A stretch of DNA of 64,000 bases from NCBI GenBank assembly GCA_000827495.1, contig KN817633.1:1296-65295 (forward strand), in the 5' to 3' direction. A program made the translations under genes and the position numbers. Under the pieces are notes generated by a model. The model did no database searches. It was not told the DNA's origin and was given only the letters and a program-made list of their open reading frames with translations. Positions 58,401 through 64,000 of the stretch are shown one piece after another; position 1 is the stretch's first letter, and every line of letters begins with the position of its first letter. This DNA comes from Hypholoma sublateritium FD-334 SS-4. Its lineage: Eukaryota; Basidiomycota; Agaricomycetes; Agaricales; Strophariaceae.

Positions 58401-60864
58401 GAGTCGGGGGCGCGGTAAAAGCTGGCATGGTCCCAGCGCGATGCGGGCACGGCGGTGATGATGTCCTCGCGCTTGTCGATGAGTGCGCGCCAGAAGCTGT
58501 CTGGGGTATTGATGTCTCCCGGGAGGCGCACAGCCTGCCCGACGATGACAATCTCCTCCTTCTCGTGAGCGGGCGGCGCAACGCGTGTAGAGGGGCGAGC
58601 CTTAGCTGAAGAAGCGTCGATTCCGAGGTCGGAGAGGATGGCGTTTGTGAGGGACACGAGGTCGATGTGCGTGTGGCAGGTGTTTAGGGGAAGAGACATG
58701 TCGAGCTGGCGGTTCAGCTTGTTCACGATCAAAGTGGACATGGCGGAGTCCATCCCGAGCTGATTATAAGGGGTTAGGCAATAGAAGGATTTCGAAGAGC
58801 GAATACTAACCTCAGCAAACGTAGCTTGCGAATTATCGTCCATAGTCTCTTCCGAGATTCTCAACGTCTGGAGAACGATATTGGAAACAATGGAAGCGAT
58901 TTGATCCCGCGTCTTCCCTTGGGCGCGGCTGCTTGATGCACTGGGTTTGGTCTTCGCCCGCGAAGCAATATCTACCTCCGGGCGGCTGAGGAGCGCACCG
59001 AGTTGCGCGCCGAATAGTTCTTCAAGTTTCTTGCGGAAGATGGCGCCCTTCTTCGTGATGGGCACCTCCTGGCCCTCGCTGAGGACCAGGACGCGCGACC
59101 AAGAGATGCGCAGAGGCGGTGCGAGGCTGCGGTTGGCAACGGAGATGGCGCGCGTGATCTCGGTGGTTGACGTGTTCTTGGCTGGTTGCACGATGGCACA
59201 GACGACCTGAGAGGAGGTCTTCAAAAAGTTGTTGCCGACGACGCAGCTGCGCGCAATGGCGGGACATTTGTCGAGGACGGCCTCGACGACGCGGGGGTCG
59301 AGAGACTCTCCAGAGCTCATCTGAAATGTGAATGTCAGCCACATGATCGCGGATAGGTGAATAATAACGAACCTGGATGTAGTCTTCCTTACGGCCCTTC
59401 CAGACCAGACGTTGGTCACCAACAAAAGCGTAGACGTCTCCGGTCTTGAAAGAGACAGTGCCGTCGTTCTCGAGGGTGAAGGAAGAGTTGTCGTAGTGGC
59501 GATACCCCCTGGTGACGTTTTGGGCGCGAACGACAAGTTCACCCTCTACAACAACTAATTAGCGCATATATGCATAGAATAAGAGCCGTTGTCGTACCAG
59601 TCGACACTTCGGCTCCGGAATCGTCGATGAGCTTCAGCTGCGCACCTGGAAGCATGCAGTCTTCGCTCAACCAGCCCTCTGGGCCGCCGATGGTCGAGTG
59701 GAAGAGCGGGCCTAATGCACGATGCGTCATCAGCGTAAATAATGCACAATGGGCGAACACTCACCTCCGACTTCGGTCATTCCAATATCGAGCACCAATG
59801 GGATGGCCATCTGGATCGCCCACTCAATACACTCCGCGTTCGTCGATGCACCGCCCGAGCCGAACACCTTCAGGCGCTTGACCGCATCCTGGATCGCCTG
59901 CTTGCGCGCCGCATCTGCCTCTTGCTTGTAGTTGCGCATGAAACCCTCGAGTACCCACGGTACGCCTGCAAAGACCGTGGGCTGCTTGATGATTGCGGTC
60001 TCGAGCAACTGGCCGCAGACGTCGAGGTAGAGCGCGGCAGCATTCCCGCCCGCGCCTGAGGCCGGCGGCATCGCAAAGATGTAGCAGCCGGCGGTAAGTA
60101 CCATCGCTGCGCCGAGGTCGTTCGTGAGCCCGATGACGTGCGCCCATGTCGACCAGCCGAGCACGCGCAGGTGTGTGTACTGCTGTGCGGGCCAAGTGCG
60201 CTTCCACCACGCGAGACGCGCCGCGGAGGCGCCGAGGATGCTGGCGTGGGTGGTCGGGACGCACTTGACGTTGGCAACGGATGACGCAGATGAAGTGTGC
60301 AGGTAGAGAGCGATGTCGTCGGGGTTGGGAAGGTGGAACGCGGGCCCCGTGAGCTCGGGCGATAGGTCGAGGTATTTCTGCATAAGGGCGGTGATCGACA
60401 TCTCCTTGGGGTTGAAAGCATGGCACGCGACGGAGATGCCTACGGGTGAAGTCTGAAAGGCGAGGAAGATATAATAAGAACAACGACTGACCTTCGACGA
60501 TGCTCTGAACAACACGCTCAGTGGCGGGAACCAGGACACATGTGGGCCCAATGTTGAGCAGCATGCGCTCCATGATGTCCTTGGGAACGTTGTGATCGAG
60601 GGGTGCGGCGATGCCGCCGAGCTTCCAGATGGCGAACAGCATCGCAAGAGTGTATGGGTGGTTCTCGCTGACGATGGCAACGACGGGTTTGGGCCCGTAT
60701 TTTTTGTGCATCTCTAGGGCGAGGCCGGTCGATACGGTGTCGAGGTCTCCGTAGGTCCAGCGTTCGTTGCCATACTCCACTGCGTTGCGATCAACGTCGG
60801 CAGAGTGGGCGACACCGAGGAAGGCGTTCAAGAGGGTGTTTTTGTCATAGAGAGACGCAGCCAT
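52497..60864 (-). CDS. Hybrid synthase: adenylation-ACP-KS-AT-DH-KR-ACP (partially reducing type I PKS)
   Basis: Twenty exons (first 60864-60492, largest 55613-53553, last 52666-52497) join in phase to 2,455 residues. An N-terminal AMP-binding domain (1 to about 570) has G-M-T-E-V-G-G, R-K-E-D-Y-I-Q-M-S-S-G-E and the A10-like I-T-K-K-G. ACP1 has L-G-M-D-S (616-620). KS starts at about 682 with DTACSS (Cys about 861), EAHGTGT (His 996) and KSCVGHAE (His 1036). AT has G-H-S-L-G-E (Ser 1312). DH has H1617-x3-G-x4-P-G and a later D1764. KR has V-G-M-G-S-I-G (about 2122-2128) and catalytic Y2266 with N2270. ACP2 has L-G-A-D-S (Ser 2412). I see no ER, methyltransferase or thioesterase. Prediction: an enzyme that may load a carboxylic acid through its own A domain and make a partly unsaturated chain released by other means. 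The A3 loop reads H-T-S-S-A-S-S-V-A-N-V-K instead of the usual T-S-G-T-T-G-x-P-K. Confidence 0.92.
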
Positions 60865-61767
60865 AGTTGCGGGAAGAATAGAGTAGTGGTGGGTATCTGG
60901 AAGAATATTGAGAGCAAAGAGTGCTTGAAGTAATATTCTGTTCGTGTCTGGTATTTAAACCAAGCAACGGAAGGCGGTGTGGCCGTACAGAGCTGGGCGG
61001 GAGTCGGAGGATTTAAAACTGGCCTTTGGATGACCACGATCGAGATACCGTCCGCCTTCGGGCGGCTGACTGTTCGTATAGCCAGAGCTCTATGGTGCTA
61101 TCACGAATAATGCGGCTGGCAAGTCCGTTTGAGGCTATGGAGATCTGGGAGACAAGGCGGCGCCCATCCTCCGGGCAGCAAAACCTTGTAGCAGCGTTCC
61201 GATAGCTCACTCCGAGCTGCAGCCATGTGGGCCCAGTGGCTATTACGCACTTCAGGGAATCGGCGTAAAGCTTGTATTTATTTTCAGATCATGCCACAGG
61301 CGCGAATCGCCCCAGAAGAGCCTCTTGCATCCTCGTTTGAGCCAAGTACTGACATCGCCGTGCTTTAAATCCCGTGTATTCGATCAGTTCGCAAAGTCGA
61401 GTCTCTTCTTCTGTCCCCTTCCGTTGGTTCTTTTGAGTAGAGCATGTCACGAAGAATGCAAGGACAACGCAGAGGTGTTAAGGTGGTGGAAAGGATCAAA
61501 CAAATGGCAACGCTTGGAGCGCTGTCACTATCAGAATGTTATGTAATACTGTTATACACGGCGTCGGCAGTGTAAATAAGTACTGTGCGTTCAACTTTCA
61601 AAGCGTCCATGGCTTGATGAGTGAAAAGGGGTTATAGGCATAGATTAACTTACGTGGATAGTCGGCGAAGAGATAGCAAGTATATATGTACGTGTGTCCA
61701 TGAAATAACGTAAAAAAATAATAAGAAAGAAAACGAAACAGCAAACAAAAAAAAACACAAAAGCACC
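60865..61767. other. PKS upstream region
   Basis: About 900 bp between the ThrE-like gene's stop and the PKS start, both on the minus strand. It holds the PKS promoter and the transporter 3' UTR. No gene seen. Confidence 0.5.
60949..60958 (-). promoter_or_regulatory. TATA-like element of the PKS
   Basis: On the minus strand TTTAAATACC lies about 85-90 bp upstream of the PKS ATG, the same spacing as the TTTAAATA before phospholipase D. Confidence 0.4.
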
Positions 61768-64000
61768 CTACAAACTGAAAATACCCGCCTCGCGTTTCCG
61801 ACTCTGAATCGGGTGCGTGAGCACGAGTGACAGCCCAAGCCCAATCGTCAGCCCAATTGCCACTGACACGAGCTTGAGAGCGGTCTGAAACCCAGATACA
61901 TACGCCTCCGTGTTTCCCTCCGCCTGCTTCGATGCATAGCTGAGTAGGCCCCCGCTGCCTAGCCCGGACGGCAGCTGGAACATAATCCCGGTGATCTGGT
62001 CGGAAATTAAGCAATCAGCAACCCAGTACGTGGCCACCAAACCGCGACGCACCATTACGACAAACGCGTTGCCGGAGAAGATGCGCGAGTACAGATTCGA
62101 AATTAACCCGACGGCGAAAGCGCTGTGTTGTAAAGATAACAAGAGTGAGGTAGATCCTTGACAGCAGGATAAATGAAGAGCTGACCCGACAGCGGCGATG
62201 ATGTCGCTCTGGCCCACGAAGCGGCGTCCAGCAAAGTAATTTGTGACCCATCCCACGCTCGAAATGCCAACCAGCAGCGGCTGCATAAGACACTTAGATA
62301 TGGGCGCGCCTTTAAAATTAGAAAATTATATAAGATGCATACCATTTCCTTGCGGTTCCACGGCGCCTGGTTGCGCATGCTCAAAAAAGTGGAGTACATT
62401 GGCACAGTCAAGAATGCTGCGAAACAGTCAGCAATGTGCAACGCGCCGCAGAAAACCAATATAGCGTACCCCACCACACGCTGGGCGTCCGCTGGTACCA
62501 TGGTCCGTCGGGGTTATGGGTCATTGAACATGTATAGTCCTCTGCGCCGTAAACTTTCCTGGTTGTAATCAGTTCGAACAGTTCTGCCCCAATCGTAAAC
62601 CCAAAACCGAGAAACAGCGCATAAACGACGGCGAAGCCGAGCCGGACCGAGCCCGCGACGATGTGTCGCGACATAAGCTCCAAGGCGCCCGTGAGTACCA
62701 GAAACCCCTAGTCAATCTCTATCAGCTTCTGAGGCACGATCAAGAACACTCGACGTACGGGTAAGATAAGCACCACAGAGCTCGAAGTCACGGCGGAGTA
62801 GCATATCTTATGCGTCTCCGCTAGTGATGCTGCAATAAAGCTAAACAATGTCGTAATAGTCACCCTGCAATGGTTATCAGCAAGGCCCAGAGCGGAAGGC
62901 ACATAAGAACGCACTCAAAAACATTGGAATATAGTACATTGCGCACGCTGAGGAGCTGGATCGCTACCAAGAGCGCACCAAGCGGAAACGATACGAGCGC
63001 GTCGACGAAGCTGCCGCCAAAACTGACAGTGCATATCGCGGAGGAGCACATTCCGCCAATGAATATTGTCATCGGCCAGTTGTACCGCGGTTTCTTGCGC
63101 ATGAGCACGTCCAGCTCGACGGATGCATTTGATACCGATAGTTTATCGTGTATGACCTGATGTGAATGCGCGTTAACACAACTAATAGCAAGATATACGC
63201 TGGGCTAACTGACCCTCCAGTATAGCGCGAACGCATCGTCGAGCTTCCCGAGATCAAGGGAACTACCCTGCCTGATGAACTTAATGTGACTCGTCCCCGT
63301 TCCGGCGTCGTCAAAGCTGAGAAGAACGATGTCGGGCAGGTACATGAAGCTAATTTTGATGTCAAGCACGCGCGCAGCCGATTGGATCATCGACTGGAGG
63401 CGATGGCTGGGCCCGCCGAACATCATCATCGCCCTCGTAAGCTTCATTAAGAATTCTTCGCGCTGTATTATCTGGGCGACGTGCCGCGTAATCTGGGGTG
63501 TATATCATGATTAAGCAATATGACCACAAGGAGACCATGGCATGTATGTGCTCACAAAGACCTCGGCTTTCCGCCGTTTCTGACGTTGATTCTCACTGCC
63601 AGTTGGTGTCTGGGATCCTGGTCGGGCGCCATCACCAGTTGGTGTGCTGTACCCCGATCTGCGACCAGAGCGGATCGAACTAACGTACCCTCCGAAGACG
63701 CTCGACAAGTTTCCTTTTGAACCTTGTTCGTAGAATGATCCCCGGATAGGTGGTTCGAGAGGCGAACTGGGTCCTTCCGCATTGTCAAATGAAGGGAAAT
63801 GCCGATGTGTCTCAACAGAATATGCACTCGTGCTTCTGGGGAAAACTGGCCGTGGCTTTGTGATAGGTTTTGTTTCCAATGAGTATCTATATCCCAAGTT
63901 GATAAGTCAACAATCTGACGGTAGTGAAACAATACAACAGACCGAGACAGCTTGTATCCTGGACGCTTGATATTGGGCTGCAGTGTACTTGCGTGAGGTG
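61768..64000 (-). CDS. ThrE/Prm10-type membrane transporter, 5' end outside the window
   Basis: Resembles fungal pheromone-regulated membrane protein 10 and bacterial threonine/serine exporters (DUF1212/ThrE). Traceable exons: 63886-63556, 63492-63214, 63156-62915, 62864-62759, 62707-62470, 62416-62343, 62280-62186, 62122-62053 and 61995-61768, all in phase. The soluble part has F-L-M-K-L-T-R-A-M-M-M-F-G-G-P-S-H-R-L and I-V-L-L-S-F-D-D. About nine hydrophobic helices follow (GALLVAIQLLSV, TLFSFIAASLAE, VVYALFLGFGFTIGAELFE), and the protein ends in HPIQSRKREAGIFSL with FQLPSGLGSGGLLSYAS before it. A 57-nt intron at 62052-61996 has no stop codon and could be misread as coding. The 5' exon or exons lie beyond 63886 or past the window edge. 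Its substrate is unknown; it sits next to the PKS on the same strand, so a link is possible but unproven. Confidence 0.88.

Overview
This window is fungal nuclear DNA, almost certainly from a mushroom-forming basidiomycete (Agaricomycetes, probably Polyporales). Genes are broken by many short GT-AG introns of about 45-80 nt with CTNAY-like branch sites. Coding DNA is GC-rich while spacers drift towards AT. The gene set fits: a CYP63-like P450, a BUD32/PRPK kinase, a CCH1 calcium channel, an expanded basidiomycete seven-helix protein family, a modular PKS, and an intron-bearing tRNA-Leu(CAA). I built the gene models by hand, joining exons by reading frame, splice consensus and family resemblance; exon ends are predictions.

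Layout. 0-3.3 kb: two minus-strand genes in tandem, a single-pass Ser/Thr-rich membrane protein and an unknown protein. 5.7-7.5 kb: an F-box/leucine-rich protein (+). 7.9-9.1 kb: a terpene-synthase-fold protein (-) that has lost the recognisable catalytic motifs. 9.3-9.8 kb: two tRNA genes. 9.9-15.1 kb: gene-poor DNA with short repeats, decayed coding remnants, a 433-bp run of N and an identical 79-bp sequence on each side of that gap. 15.2-17.6 kb: an intact ten-exon P450 (-). 17.6-20.4 kb: a spacer with a tandem duplication of a gene tail. 20.4-21.4 kb: BUD32 (+). 21.8-29.6 kb: the 25-exon CCH1 channel (+). 30.2-33.2 kb: a TOPORS-like RING protein (+). 34.0-35.6 kb: a homeobox transcription factor (-) followed by a 5.3-kb spacer. 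40.9-43.8 kb: a bromodomain protein (+). 46.2-47.6 kb: a seven-helix membrane protein (+). 48.6-52.2 kb: phospholipase D (+). 52.5-60.9 kb: a 2,455-residue synthase (-) with order A-ACP-KS-AT-DH-KR-ACP. 61.8-64 kb: a ThrE/Prm10-type transporter (-) running off the right edge.

Most genes are unrelated housekeeping, signalling and regulatory genes. Secondary metabolism appears twice: the terpene-synthase-like gene with the P450 6 kb away, and the PKS, transcribed in the same direction as the transporter upstream of it. The most unusual items are the PKS with an N-terminal adenylation domain whose A3 loop is degenerate, the terpene-synthase fold without metal-binding motifs, several GC-AG introns, and 12-15 nt exons, one of which encodes the I-W-F-Q core of the homeodomain recognition helix.
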